A stretch of 64,000 nt of DNA from positions 124,001 to 188,000 of the forward strand of contig JAPOXV010000013.1 in assembly GCA_026706935.1 (NCBI GenBank), in the 5' to 3' direction. The notes beneath the pieces were generated by a model. That model ran no database searches, was not told the DNA's origin, and saw only the letters and a program-made list of their open reading frames with translations. Below are positions 26,385-36,172 of this stretch, piece by piece (position 1 is the stretch's first letter; every line of letters starts with the position of its first letter). Made by a program: the position numbers and the translations under genes. Origin of the DNA: Gammaproteobacteria bacterium (GTDB taxonomy: Bacteria > Pseudomonadota > Gammaproteobacteria > Pseudomonadales > Azotimanducaceae).

Positions 26385-27858
26385 CGACCTCTCCTACTTG
26401 AACGTCTTCATGCGCTTCGTCCAACGACTTGACCTCTAACATGGGTTTCGTCTCCTTCGCGCCAATCGTCAGGAAATCCCACAGCAGCAGAACCACACCG
26501 ACCGTCATCAGAACACCAAAGGCCATTCGCCACCACATCGCCTCGACGAACCACGGTCGCATCTGACCTTCGAAATAAGCCTGCCAGGTAGACCCGCCAA
26601 CGGCTCGTTCGACGAACGACTGCTCGTATCCTGCAATTAGCAACGCGATGGTCATACCCACCATACCAACGTGGGTCAAGACTAGCGCCCATTTCCACTT
26701 GCGACCTTGATCGACGAGACCGCCCGACATCCACACATCACCTCGGAGCTTCTGTAGAGCAAGGTAGATAAACGCAACGACGATGGTCACGTACGCGCCA
26801 AAGAACGCGAGATGACCATGCGAAGATGCCCATTGGGTGCCGTGTGTATAGAGGTTGATTTGCGGCAAGGTCTGCATGAAGCCCCATACACCCGCGCCGA
26901 AGAAGTTGCCGAACGCGTGTGCGATCAGCCAAGCCAATGCGGGATGATTGTTCGAACGAAACGCGTGCTTCCCGGCGTCATACACCGAATGCACCACCAT
27001 TGCAACGAGCGGGATCGGCTCAAGTGCTGAGAAGAAACCACCGATGCCAAGCCAGTATTCGGGCGTTCCGATCCAGAAGTAATGGTGACCAAGTCCAAGA
27101 ATCCCCGATCCAAACATCAACGCAACTTCGATATAGAGCCATGTTGTCACGATCTTGCGCCGTGCACCGAGAGTCTTGATCAGACCCCATGCCATGATGC
27201 AGCCGACGAGAACTTCCCATGTTGCTTCGACCCATAAGTGGATAACCCACCACCACCAATACTGATCGACGGGTAAGTTCGTCGTATAGAACATGCCACA
27301 GAGGTAAAGACCGGCTAGCGCAATCAGATCAAGAACAAGCACACCCGATATACCACTCCACTGACCTTTGAGGAATGTTGCCAAAACGTTGTAAAAGATC
27401 GCGACCATGCATACGACGATCCCGATATCTGCCCATCTTGGCGCTTCGATGTATTCGCGCCCTTCATTGATCAGCCAGAGCGTTGCCGTTTCACCCGGAC
27501 CGGATTGCACGAATAGATATACGAGCACAACGATAACAACGGCTACCGTCAGAACCCAAAAGGTGGCTTCCGCGATTTTGGCACCGACTAGGGGTACGCC
27601 AGATTCGTCCTCAATGAGCCAGAAAATCGATCCGATAAAGCCGTATAGCAGCCAAACGACCATCGCATTGATGTGCACCATGCGATTGACGTTGAAATCG
27701 AGGAAACCAAACAGAAAATCTGGGGCGATAAATTGCCACGCTGCAAGCAATCCAAACAGCATCTGTGCGAGGAACAACACCATCGCAACGGTGAAGTACT
27801 TAATCGCGAGCTTCTTACCGACCGACAAGTCGCTGTAGTTCAGCGCTCCAAGTGTCAT
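26365..27858 (-). CDS. norB: Nitric oxide reductase large subunit NorB (cNOR)
   Basis: A 497-residue protein with 12 or so TM helices, heme-copper oxidase superfamily. The FeB ligands are visible at His207, Glu211, His258 and His259 (VIHLWVEATWE and GLGHHYFW); heme ligands at His347 and His349 (SSHGHLAF) and His62. These positions agree with the well-studied Pseudomonas cNOR numbering apart from the N-terminal His. It reduces two NO to N2O at the inner membrane using electrons from NorC. The start overlaps the norC stop as ATGA. No short quinol-oxidising extension is present, so this is the cytochrome c-dependent type. Confidence 0.95.
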   Translation of the reverse strand: MTLGALNYSDLSVGKKLAIKYFTVAMVLFLAQMLFGLLAAWQFIAPDFLFGFLDFNVNRMVHINAMVVWLLYGFIGSIFWLIEDESGVPLVGAKIAEATFWVLTVAVVIVVLVYLFVQSGPGETATLWLINEGREYIEAPRWADIGIVVCMVAIFYNVLATFLKGQWSGISGVLVLDLIALAGLYLCGMFYTTNLPVDQYWWWWVIHLWVEATWEVLVGCIMAWGLIKTLGARRKIVTTWLYIEVALMFGSGILGLGHHYFWIGTPEYWLGIGGFFSALEPIPLVAMVVHSVYDAGKHAFRSNNHPALAWLIAHAFGNFFGAGVWGFMQTLPQINLYTHGTQWASSHGHLAFFGAYVTIVVAFIYLALQKLRGDVWMSGGLVDQGRKWKWALVLTHVGMVGMTIALLIAGYEQSFVERAVGGSTWQAYFEGQMRPWFVEAMWWRMAFGVLMTVGVVLLLWDFLTIGAKETKPMLEVKSLDEAHEDVQVGEVGVAAQS

Positions 27859-28511
27859 GATGCGCCCTCCTCACTTGCTTCGCTCGGGGGTTCGTAAACC
27901 GGTCCGTCCTGCGGAAGCGTTTCGAAGTTTGCGGGAAAGCCGTTCGTGTCGATGGCTGACATCCATTTCAGATACGCGATCACACCGCGGACTTCATCGT
28001 CCGTGAGGTCTTGATTCGGCATCTTTCGATTGGTCCCAAACGTTCGAGCGTTGGTGACGGGATCTTTCAGGAACATCGTCATCAGAAGCTCACGCGCTTG
28101 CTCATTGCCCCAACCTGGGTCAAGCCATGCTTTCGTCAGATCAGGTGCGTAATAAGCACCGTTTCCAAGTAGTGTGTGACAATTCATGCAGTTTTTCGCC
28201 TGCACGGTGAGTTTGCCGTGGTTTACGAGCGCTTTCGCTTCTTCCTCGCTCATGACTTCGCCAAAGAGTGGCACCATTGGACCAATTTCCGGTACCAAAT
28301 GCCCACGCTCTTCATCCGGCACGTAGTCAATGCGATAGTTGATGACAGAATATGCGGGTACCCTCCCTGCGTCCGCGCCAGCACCAATCGCATAAAGCGT
28401 ATGGAATGTGAGAACGACAAGAACGAGTGCCATACCAGCAGTTATGAAGATCGCACACTTTCGCCAGAACGACTCGCTTACCCACCATTGCGACTCATAC
28501 GATTCAGCCAT
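27855..28511 (-). CDS. norC: Nitric oxide reductase cytochrome c subunit NorC
   Basis: A 218-residue protein with an N-terminal membrane anchor (about 18-40) and a heme c site CMNCH (108-112) followed by TLLGNGAYYAPDLT, the NorC signature. The axial Met is in NRKMPNQDLTDDEV. It passes electrons to NorB. First gene of norC-norB-cytochrome; neither norD, norQ nor norE is found in the window. Confidence 0.94.
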   Translation of the reverse strand: MAESYESQWWVSESFWRKCAIFITAGMALVLVVLTFHTLYAIGAGADAGRVPAYSVINYRIDYVPDEERGHLVPEIGPMVPLFGEVMSEEEAKALVNHGKLTVQAKNCMNCHTLLGNGAYYAPDLTKAWLDPGWGNEQARELLMTMFLKDPVTNARTFGTNRKMPNQDLTDDEVRGVIAYLKWMSAIDTNGFPANFETLPQDGPVYEPPSEASEEGAS

Positions 28512-28594
28512 CGTTTCCCCCTACTAAACGACACGCTCATTGGAGTCCGCTTTAACGCGGCTTTGGATTGTTTCTTTCGTCTATTCTCGTTCGC

Positions 28595-28613
28595 TGTCTC
28601 ACAATATTAGACA
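28595..28613. promoter_or_regulatory. Inverted repeat upstream of norC
   Basis: Arms TGTCT and AGACA with a 9-base spacer, about 84 bp upstream of norC. It is not an FNR/DNR-type TTGAT-N4-ATCAA site. A role in NO-responsive control is speculative. Confidence 0.22.
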
Positions 28614-28729
28614 TCGCATTCGACGACCTGTTAGGGAGTTGCGCATCATGGCGTTTTCACGCATCTCGAATGGCTCGTGAAGCGCACGACTCCACTCAAA
28701 CTCGTTTTCACGTAAACGAGGAACGCTGA

Positions 28730-29047
28730 CTACTCCCCTTCCTCATCGTGCATTGTCTCAGTGAGACGCCATATGAATCTAGGCGCAATGAAGTAACCAC
28801 ACACCATCAAGCCACTGATGACGTACCACCAACCGCTGAAGTTCATGACAAGAGAGAATGCAATGACACTGACCACAAGCAAGGCGAAGGAGCCGAGTGA
28901 GACGCCGTTGAAGATACGGCGAAATCGTGATGCACCCCGCAAGCGCGCTAGCGCGAGAAAGATAGCGTATCCTAAGCCAGTAACAAGAATGGCGCTTCCG
29001 AGCAGCGCAGCGCCGGTAATACGCTCAATGTCGACTGGATCGTACAC
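28730..29047 (-). CDS. Small hypothetical membrane protein
   Basis: A 105-residue protein with three hydrophobic segments: about 12-33 (GAALLGSAILVTGLGYAIFLAL), 49-68 and 73-88. It ends in an acidic cytoplasmic tail (MHDEEGE). No recognised domain. It lies about 220 bp upstream of norC in the same direction and could be part of the NO-response region, but nothing in the sequence shows this. Confidence 0.55.
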   Translation of the reverse strand: MYDPVDIERITGAALLGSAILVTGLGYAIFLALARLRGASRFRRIFNGVSLGSFALLVVSVIAFSLVMNFSGWWYVISGLMVCGYFIAPRFIWRLTETMHDEEGE

Positions 29048-29247
29048 GGGCTGACTCGTTAAAAACTGTTCGTTTCACACCCCTACGCGCATTCTCGGAC
29101 GCTCTTAGAACCCTATGCTCGCGCGTTTCTTTTCTGATTCTTAGTTGCTGTTTCAGTTTAGGCGAATTCCCTACAAGAAAAACGGTAGCGCTACGACCGG
29201 CTTTTCATCATGCCTTCATATCCCAAAAATCCTCTCGCTACCGACTC

Positions 29248-29508
29248 TTAACCGTCGTCGATCTCCTCCCCAGTATCGTGGAGATAGCCATGCACAGCAT
29301 CCTTCATCTTCTCGGCAAGTTTTAGACCACCAGGTAAACTCAATGCAATGGTCTCACGAAATTCTGCGTCTTTATTCGCGTACTCGAATCTCACATATAC
29401 ACCGGCGCCGTCGCATGCCACAATCTCAAACTCCGCCACGCGCGCCGGAGCCGCTCGTCCCGCAGATTCGCCGTGTAGGTCAGGTGGCGGAGGGAACTTG
29501 TACTTCAT
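29248..29508 (-). CDS. Hypothetical 86-residue protein
   Basis: A soluble small protein starting MKYKFPPPPDLHGES and ending in an acidic tail. The alternating pattern in the middle (EFEIVACDGAGVYVRFEYANKDAEFRETIALSLP) looks like a small beta sheet. I do not recognise the family. No operon partner is close. Confidence 0.5.
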   Translation of the reverse strand: MKYKFPPPPDLHGESAGRAAPARVAEFEIVACDGAGVYVRFEYANKDAEFRETIALSLPGGLKLAEKMKDAVHGYLHDTGEEIDDG

Positions 29509-29692
29509 TGTCTATCTCTTGAACCAGTGAATCGAAGCATTCTACGAGTACCGTACGGTGTGCATATCTTGCGTACTCTAACCGCTACGAACGACGTTGA
29601 CGAACACCGAGAGGACCTCCGTGAGGATACTAGGAGCCGAGTTGTGAAGAAGCACGTTTAGGACACGTACCGTATCTTCGACTATGTGCTAG

Positions 29693-31699
29693 TTACACGC
29701 GACTCTCCGGTACTTCGGTACCGGTTTGTAACCTCACGAATTCGTAGTAACTCCCTTGTTTCCGCATTAGCTCGTCGTGCGATCCTATGTCAATCACTCG
29801 CCCGTGGTCGATGAACACGATGCGGTCGGCCTTGCGAATGGTTGAGAGTCGGTGTGCAATGATCACCACGAGTTTGTTCTCACTCGCCGTTCGTAGCGAC
29901 TCTACCAACGCTTCTTCGGTCGATGGATCCAACGCGGCAGTCGGCTCGTCCAAGATCAGGACCGGCGTGTCGCGAATAAGTCCACGCGTAATACATAACC
30001 GTTGCTTCTGACCCACGGACAGATTGTCACCAGAGCGACCCAATACGGTATCGAGACCGTCCGGCAAATTCTCGATGATCTCCGACGCACCCGCTCGATG
30101 CAAAGCCAGCCGTATATCCTCTTCCGTCGCATTCGGTTGTACAAGCAGTAGATTTGAACGGATCGATTCAGAGAGGAGCATGTGCTCCTGGAACACGTAA
30201 GTGACGAAATCTCTCACGGATTCGACGTTTGCATCTGCAAGATCAACGTCATCGTAAAGCACCTTGCCATGCGTTGGATGAACATAACCCGCGATGGCGT
30301 ACGCAAGCGTTGTCTTGCCGGCGCCTGTCGGTCCCACGATAGCGATGAGCTCTCCTTGACGCAATGAAAGGTTTATGTTCTGAAACGCAGGACGCCCATC
30401 CGGGTAGCTAAACGAGGCGTCTTCAAGCGTAATCGTGCGTGGTTCGTCGGTCACCACTGTTCGTCCGACATCATCAGTCGGCGCATCAATGAAGAAGAAC
30501 ACCCGACGAAGCGCCGCTGAGTTACCTTGCAGATTGATCCAGAAGACACCCAATTCCATCGAGATGCCCGCAAGTGAAAACCAGATTCCGAACAAGATCG
30601 ACCAATCGCCGGGACTTAGCTCACCCATGATGATGCTGTCCGTAATCGACACGGCTACACCGAACGCCACTAAAACGATCAAGATCCAAGTAGCAAACCG
30701 AATCAGAATCTCAATGATCTTGATATGTCGATAGCGTCGGAATGACTCTTTGCTTTGATCGTCGATTCGATCCTTTTCGCGCGTCATCCCGCCTAGGCTT
30801 TGAACCGCTGAGATGTTTCCCATACTTTCTTCGATGGCGTTCGTGGTAGCAGTACCCGCCGCTCGACTGTCTTGCTGCACGCGGCGTGTTAACTGTGAAA
30901 AAGGCACGGTGACCAACAGTCCCAAAGGGATAAGAGCTACGGCAACCCAAACGAGCTCCGGCGAAATTGCACCGTAGCTGTAATAGAGAAAGTAGATTGA
31001 AATAACGGCTTGGATAATCATCGCCAATGGCGTTAAAGTGAGTGTGTAGCAGACGCTTGGCAACATCGGTGCGTCGTACATGACTCGATAAATGGCGTCA
31101 CCGATACGATGATCATCAAGCGTCGTCATGGGCAGATGCGCCATGCGGCGATACAAAGTAGTTCGGATGTGGTTCGTGAGTCGTTGCGACAAGCGAATGT
31201 GAATCAACGTATCGATAAATCCCAGAAAACTCGCGCTCTCACTGCTGCCTTGATTCATGGCGTTTTCCGCCCGTGTAGCGCTGTCTTCACCTTGCGCCCA
31301 CTCCTGATACACATAGGTTCGCGTTCCAAACACGAGAAGCAACATAGCACTGATGACCGTCAATGCGATCAAAATCTCAAAAGGTGAAAAGTCGTACACG
31401 TAATCGATAAACGGCTGAACATGCGGCGGCATGACCACGTCAGTCGAATCGAACGGTTTCTGCAATATCACCTGATCGATAAGGATCTTCGCCAGCCACT
31501 GTAGATAGAGGACTGGTACGATCGCTAGTAACGACAAAGCTAGCTTCACAGCGAATAAGCGTGGCGCCGTAGCAATATACCTAAATCCGCGTCCGATAAT
31601 CCGGGCCGACTCAAGATTGCTGATCCGCGGATTAGTATCAATCCGATCGTCGAATCGTGCAGTGCTTGAAGATTCAGGTAATCGCGTTGCTTCACTCAT
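29693..31699 (-). CDS. ABC exporter subunit (fused permease/ATPase), second gene
   Basis: A 668-residue type IV exporter half: an N-terminal TM domain with six helices (about 45-390) and a C-terminal ATPase with Walker A VGPTGAGKTT (~457), Q-loop VFQEHMLL, signature LSVGQKQR, Walker B VLILDEPTAALD and H-loop IIAHRLST, so the ATPase looks competent. Its ATG overlaps the stop of the upstream exporter half (ATGA, 31696-31699), so the two probably assemble as a heterodimer. Substrate unknown; lipid and drug exporters share this layout. Confidence 0.88.
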   Translation of the reverse strand: MSEATRLPESSSTARFDDRIDTNPRISNLESARIIGRGFRYIATAPRLFAVKLALSLLAIVPVLYLQWLAKILIDQVILQKPFDSTDVVMPPHVQPFIDYVYDFSPFEILIALTVISAMLLLVFGTRTYVYQEWAQGEDSATRAENAMNQGSSESASFLGFIDTLIHIRLSQRLTNHIRTTLYRRMAHLPMTTLDDHRIGDAIYRVMYDAPMLPSVCYTLTLTPLAMIIQAVISIYFLYYSYGAISPELVWVAVALIPLGLLVTVPFSQLTRRVQQDSRAAGTATTNAIEESMGNISAVQSLGGMTREKDRIDDQSKESFRRYRHIKIIEILIRFATWILIVLVAFGVAVSITDSIIMGELSPGDWSILFGIWFSLAGISMELGVFWINLQGNSAALRRVFFFIDAPTDDVGRTVVTDEPRTITLEDASFSYPDGRPAFQNINLSLRQGELIAIVGPTGAGKTTLAYAIAGYVHPTHGKVLYDDVDLADANVESVRDFVTYVFQEHMLLSESIRSNLLLVQPNATEEDIRLALHRAGASEIIENLPDGLDTVLGRSGDNLSVGQKQRLCITRGLIRDTPVLILDEPTAALDPSTEEALVESLRTASENKLVVIIAHRLSTIRKADRIVFIDHGRVIDIGSHDELMRKQGSYYEFVRLQTGTEVPESRV

Positions 31700-33714
31700 C
31701 TGGCGCTACCACCCATACCTGCGGCGACCGCGATTTCGCCTTCGAAAAAGGCTCGATATTTGCCTTCTTGATCTGCCATGAGCTCGTCATGAGAACCCCA
31801 CGCGACGATCGCCCCGTCCTCAAGCAGCGCGATCTGATTTGCGGTTTGAATCGTTGAGTAGCGGTGCGTAATCAGAAACACGACGCGCTCCCGCGCCCAA
31901 TCCCTCAAGTTTGCTAAGACTCGCGCTTCGGTCTCAGCATCAAGTGAAGCGGTTGGCTCATCGAGAATGAGAATAGGCGTGTCCTTGGCTACAGCGCGCG
32001 CAATTGAAAGACGCTGACGCTGCCCTGTCGACAGCTTGCTTCCACGCTCACCTAGCTCAGTGTTGTATCCATCGCTCAAATCGGTGATGAATTCATGGGC
32101 GCACGCGACTTCAGCTGCGGCGACGATCTGCTCTCGCGTCAACGCGGGGGTTGCGTAAGCAATGTTGTCGGCGATCGACGAGGCGAATAGATTGTTCTGT
32201 TGGAGGGCTATTGCAACATTCGCGCGAAGTTCGTCAACCTTGATCCGAAGCAAATCGATACCGTTGATGCTGATGCTTCCAGCATCGACGTCGTAGAGTC
32301 GCAACAGCAACGACATAAGCGTTGATTTACCACTTCCGGTGCGTCCGATAATCGCCGTGATACTGCCCCGTTCTGCGGTCAGATTCACATCACGTAGAAC
32401 CGGAATTTCCGCGTCGTACGCGAATGCAACTCGCTGAAACTGTAGCGACTCGATTGGCCGCGGCATATCGACGGCGTCAGCATCGTCCACGATTTCAGGT
32501 TTTAAGTCGAGGAGGAAGAACGCACGTTCTAGACCGACGATCATATCTTGGAGCATGCCCCACACGCGAATGAGGTCGTTGCCATTCCACACGAATTCAC
32601 TGATTCGGTCGCGCGCCGCCATGAACGCGCCGTAGTTCCATACCGCGAATCCAACAAGCGCTACGACGCCGAATAGAAACGTGGCTCGCTCTTCAAGGAC
32701 CCACGTCGCAAGCAAAAACTCTCCGGCTAACATCATCGCGCCGATCAGTAAGGCAATCAAGGTACCCATCAGAACAAATTCGCCACGAAGCAACAGCGCT
32801 GCGTCAAGCGCTCGTTGCGAATCGGTGTCGAAGCGAGATTCCATCACGTGCAGTGCTTTGTTGGCTTTCACGACTCGGATGGCCTGAAATGCTTCCTGGA
32901 TTCGCGAGGTCAGTTGACTATTACTCTCTCTTGCGCGCCGAGACCGGATCTGTAAACGAGGCGTGAACCAAGCAACAATCAAGAGAATGGGCACGACGCC
33001 AAGTAGAAACATCGCACCAAGAAGCCAGCTGAAGCTGACCAGAACAATAAAACTAAACGAGGCGGTAAACGTCGCAACTATAGGTTGCAACAGAATCTTC
33101 TCAACGATGTTGGTGATCATTGCGCTGTCTTGATAAACGCGATAGATCGCATCGCCCGTTTGCGCATGCGCGTGGTATCGCAATGAAAGGTGTTCGACAC
33201 GCTCGATCATGGTAACTCGGAGATACTGATTGATTCGCTGCAGAATCCAGGTGCGGTAGTAGTCGATTACTGGTGCGAGCATAAAAAAGAGGACTGCCGC
33301 GACGGCCATCAAGACCAAGAATCGGTTCCGTACGGTCTTGCGCTGCGTTTCGTCGAGTTTTGAGATTTGAGCCTCGAGTTCGACACGACGTTCTTCATCC
33401 CTCGGCTCAGTCTCGTCAGCTTCGGCCTCGATCAATTGCCGAAGTTCAGACGACGCGATCAGCTCTTCCGCACTGAGTTGGTAGCTTTCGTCTACGAAGA
33501 GCACCGCGGCTTGTGCGGGTGAAAGTCGCTCACCTACGAGAATTTTGTTATTGAATAGATCGAACGTGACTAGGACTGCAGAAATCCAGATGATTTCGAG
33601 CAACATGCGCAACGCGATCCATAGGATCAGATGGGGAAGCTCCTGTCGTAAATATGGCCACGTTCGAACGATTAGAGATCGGAATTCCCTGAAGTTAAAA
33701 CCGCGATCTGTCAC
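31696..33714 (-). CDS. ABC exporter subunit (fused permease/ATPase), first gene
   Basis: A 672-residue exporter half. After TM1 there is an unusual insertion of about 75 residues (about 62-136) that is acidic and helical (SAEELIASSELRQLIEAEA, ERRVELEAQISKLDETQRK), probably an extracytoplasmic coiled coil. The ATPase has Walker A GRTGSGKST (~455), signature LSTGQRQR, Walker B ILILDEPTASLD and H-loop LITHRYST. It pairs with the following gene. Confidence 0.88.
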   Translation of the reverse strand: MTDRGFNFREFRSLIVRTWPYLRQELPHLILWIALRMLLEIIWISAVLVTFDLFNNKILVGERLSPAQAAVLFVDESYQLSAEELIASSELRQLIEAEADETEPRDEERRVELEAQISKLDETQRKTVRNRFLVLMAVAAVLFFMLAPVIDYYRTWILQRINQYLRVTMIERVEHLSLRYHAHAQTGDAIYRVYQDSAMITNIVEKILLQPIVATFTASFSFIVLVSFSWLLGAMFLLGVVPILLIVAWFTPRLQIRSRRARESNSQLTSRIQEAFQAIRVVKANKALHVMESRFDTDSQRALDAALLLRGEFVLMGTLIALLIGAMMLAGEFLLATWVLEERATFLFGVVALVGFAVWNYGAFMAARDRISEFVWNGNDLIRVWGMLQDMIVGLERAFFLLDLKPEIVDDADAVDMPRPIESLQFQRVAFAYDAEIPVLRDVNLTAERGSITAIIGRTGSGKSTLMSLLLRLYDVDAGSISINGIDLLRIKVDELRANVAIALQQNNLFASSIADNIAYATPALTREQIVAAAEVACAHEFITDLSDGYNTELGERGSKLSTGQRQRLSIARAVAKDTPILILDEPTASLDAETEARVLANLRDWARERVVFLITHRYSTIQTANQIALLEDGAIVAWGSHDELMADQEGKYRAFFEGEIAVAAGMGGSAR

Positions 33715-34127
33715 ATCTTGGCGATTTAGTGAAATCGCCGATTTGATCGTTGAGAAACTAGAAATTACGGTAGGCTCGGAATTGATATATGCGTTCTAAA
33801 TCAGAGCACGCCATCAATCAATGACGTACCTATCAAGCATTCTACGAGGAACACGCGCAGCCAAAATTCAAGAAGCTCGACAGATCGATTTCAAACGGCG
33901 ACCGCACGTTGTTGCCACGTCTGTAATTCACTGCTTCGCTAGAAAGTCCTGATATGCGTCTTCATTTTGTCCGGACACGATTGACAATAACTGTCGCCAC
34001 CATCGCCGCGAGTTTCGATCTCTGGATTGCGCCGGGATGACACCCAACGTAATTGGTCCGCCGCCATACACGCACGGACGTTTAATTCCCCTCTACACTA
34101 TCAGTTGCGTAATCAAACGGTCCCGTA
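33715..34127. other. Intergenic region without recognised gene
   Basis: Contains the presumed promoter of the exporter operon. No recognisable gene or repeat. Confidence 0.4.
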
Positions 34128-34583
34128 TCAAAACGTGACAATTCGGTGACTGAACAGACTTAACCACATAACTACGAGCTGCAGCAGTGCAAATACGACC
34201 GCACCTGACATATGAACTGGTAACCGGACATTCGAACCACCGCGCAAGTTCATGCCAATACCCAAGATGCACAACACACCCATTATCACGGTGATCACGA
34301 TCTCAAACGTTGTGAAATTACCTGTGAACATTGTCTCAATACCCGCGAGATACAGCCAAATCAGTGCCATAAAGAACGCCCAGCATGCGAATAATCCCAA
34401 CGCACCCGAGCCCATCCAGCGACTCCTAAGCAATCCCAAGATGATTACCAGAACAATCGGTAGAACCTGAAACACATGTCGTAGGAAGGTTTTGCTTTCA
34501 ACACCAACAGCGAGGAGGCAGACCAGGAGAGCCGTCAGGCAAAACAGAGTAACCTGCCTTTGGCTGATCTCAAGATTCATCAT
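34128..34583 (-). CDS. Hypothetical four-helix membrane protein
   Basis: A 151-residue protein with four clear hydrophobic segments: about 10-27, 36-50, 59-81 and 91-110, plus a C-terminal one (125-146). The RSRWMGSG and NLRGGSNVRLP loops are positive inside. No recognised domain. Not in an operon with its neighbours. Confidence 0.6.
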   Translation of the reverse strand: MMNLEISQRQVTLFCLTALLVCLLAVGVESKTFLRHVFQVLPIVLVIILGLLRSRWMGSGALGLFACWAFFMALIWLYLAGIETMFTGNFTTFEIVITVIMGVLCILGIGMNLRGGSNVRLPVHMSGAVVFALLQLVVMWLSLFSHRIVTF

Positions 34584-34790
34584 CTAATCGAATTCATATT
34601 CAACACGGCATATTGGTAATTTAGCTCTTCTCGAAACACTGAGATCCATTTCTTCAGCAAGATGCCGATCACTGAAGATCGCTCGATTTCGCTAATCCCG
34701 TAAGATGGACTTGCTTGAGCAGAATAGTCAATGTAGTAATTCAAGATACCGATAGGGCCAATCCATAATACTTATTCTAGCTTTACTTAA

Positions 34791-34803
34791 CACTATAATA
34801 GTG
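34791..34803 (+). promoter_or_regulatory. Perfect 13-bp palindrome containing a TATAAT -10 box
   Basis: CACTATAATAGTG is symmetric about 34797 and lies 30 bp upstream of the antitoxin ATG. It contains TATAAT at 34794-34799, so a repressor bound here would block RNA polymerase. This fits autoregulation by the RHH antitoxin; a matching -35 element is weak. Confidence 0.5.
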
Positions 34804-34832
34804 CACACGTATCTAGTGTTTGTAAAACTGCG

Positions 34833-35054
34833 ATGAGAAACATAACTCTAAGTGCCGATGAAAACCTGATCGAAGCCGCACGTCGCTGTGCCGCATCGCA
34901 GAATACTACCTTGAATGCTCAGTTTCGTGTGTGGCTCGCGGACTATGTTGGTCGAGAGGCGCAAGCCGTTCAGGCTATGCGCACCGTTCGCGAATTACAG
35001 GGCAAATTGCGAGTAGGACGTAAGTTGTCTCGGGACGAAATGAATGAACGTTGA
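34833..35054 (+). CDS. Ribbon-helix-helix-type antitoxin
   Basis: A 73-residue protein starting MRNITLSADENLIEAARRC (beta strand then helix), with a second helix TLNAQFRVWLADYVGREA. This fits an RHH/CopG-like DNA-binding antitoxin. It overlaps the PIN toxin by 11 bases. The fold call is tentative; the pairing is secure. Confidence 0.75.
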   Translation: MRNITLSADENLIEAARRCAASQNTTLNAQFRVWLADYVGREAQAVQAMRTVRELQGKLRVGRKLSRDEMNER

Positions 35055-35481
35055 GAGTTTCATCGATACAAACGTCTTCGTCTATCAACTTGAACGTATC
35101 GATATCCAGAAAGCTAATATCGCCGATAACCTGATCGAATACGGAATCCGTTCCCAGAGTTCGTGCATCAGCCATCAAGTCATTCAAGAATGTGTCAATA
35201 CAGCAGTTCGAAAAGCTGAAATACCCCTCACTGGAGATGAAATGCGGAGGTACATTGTGGACGTCCTTGCGCCGCTGTATCAGATTCGTCCTGACATTCC
35301 ACTCTACTTAAGGTCCCTGGATATTCAATCTCGTTACCACTTCAGCTTTTACGATTCGCTCATCGTCGCAGCCGCATTAACAGCAGGATGCAGAACACTC
35401 TATACCGAGGACTTAAGCGACAATCAACAGATTGAAGGCATGACGCTAGTCAACCCGTTCCGTTCGACGATATCGAACTGA
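35044..35481 (+). CDS. vapC: PIN-domain toxin partner of RHH antitoxin
   Basis: A 145-residue PIN-domain protein: MNVESFIDTNVFVYQLERID (Asp8), SHQVIQECVNTAVR (Glu), HFSFYDSLIVAAALTAGC (Asp) and LYTEDLSDNQ (Asp). The FYDSLI...A motif is typical of one large VapC subgroup. It is translated from an 11-base overlap with the antitoxin. It is not closely related to the other toxins in the window. Confidence 0.85.
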   Translation: MNVESFIDTNVFVYQLERIDIQKANIADNLIEYGIRSQSSCISHQVIQECVNTAVRKAEIPLTGDEMRRYIVDVLAPLYQIRPDIPLYLRSLDIQSRYHFSFYDSLIVAAALTAGCRTLYTEDLSDNQQIEGMTLVNPFRSTISN

Positions 35482-35700
35482 TCAGATCAAGGTTTGTTGA
35501 TCAGGTATGAAGACAACTGAGTCCACTTCGACGTAGATTTTCGCGGTCTTATGCAATCCTGCACAATCACAGAACTAGATACATGCTACGTTAGCGAATT
35601 TAGATAGGGCAAGATGATGGACGACCTATAAGATTGCGCTTATCCAAGTACTTGCATAGCCGAATTGCCAAACGAGAGCAACTCTCCTGAACACGTCATC

Positions 35701-35936
35701 AACGGATCTGAGTTCAGACGTAATTTCGCTAATACGTACGGAAAGTCGCGGAATCGGGTGAAAAGTTGGTCATCATCAATTTCGGTCGACGCTTCGTCAA
35801 GTTAGTTCTGTACCGAAATCTTCAGAGTTTGCATGGAATGTTTAAGACCGATTGTGAAATCCTAGGCGACATCATAGAATCGATCGATGTTGAATGGGAC
35901 GCCATGAAGCACGATAGTGAGGAGGACTATTACTAG
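35701..35936 (+). pseudogene. Decayed Phd-type antitoxin gene
   Basis: Conceptual translation with one frameshift gives GSEFRRN in one frame, then ESGEKLVIINFGRRFVKLV in another and ILGDIIESIDVEWDAMKHD, ending at TAG 35934-35936. This lines up with the intact antitoxin 240 bp downstream (ASDFKSK, TGEELVITKNGEPIAKLV, ILGDIVEPLDVEWEAMKDD). No toxin remnant could be reconstructed after it. It is an older, broken paralogue of the pair at 36173. Confidence 0.75.
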
Positions 35937-36108
35937 TGGTTCGATTCAATGCTCAGTTCTAAACGGGTGTATTCCTGCGTCGAAAACGGCGGTTAAGAGG
36001 AATCACGCACAATTTAACAGCAGAAGAGATAACGGAGTGATAGTTCTGCTTACTTGGGACTTTTAAAGCGATCAATAGACGTCGGCACCGTCTATACCAG
36101 CCAATTGC

Positions 36109-36131
36109 CGACTATGGTCACGACTATGGTC
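36109..36131. repeat. Tandem 11-bp direct repeat in the phd promoter region
   Basis: CGACTATGGTC occurs twice with one base between copies, 42-64 bp upstream of the antitoxin ATG. It is followed by the dyad TTTATT-AA-AATAAA. It could be the operator bound by the Phd antitoxin. Confidence 0.4.
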
Positions 36132-36172
36132 TTTTATTAAAATAAACTGTAGCATTAACGAGTGTCGCAGTG

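Noticed and set aside
28595-28613. FNR/DNR or NsrR box upstream of norC
   Set aside because: The inverted repeat does not match TTGAT-N4-ATCAA or the NsrR consensus; kept only as a weak unnamed dyad.
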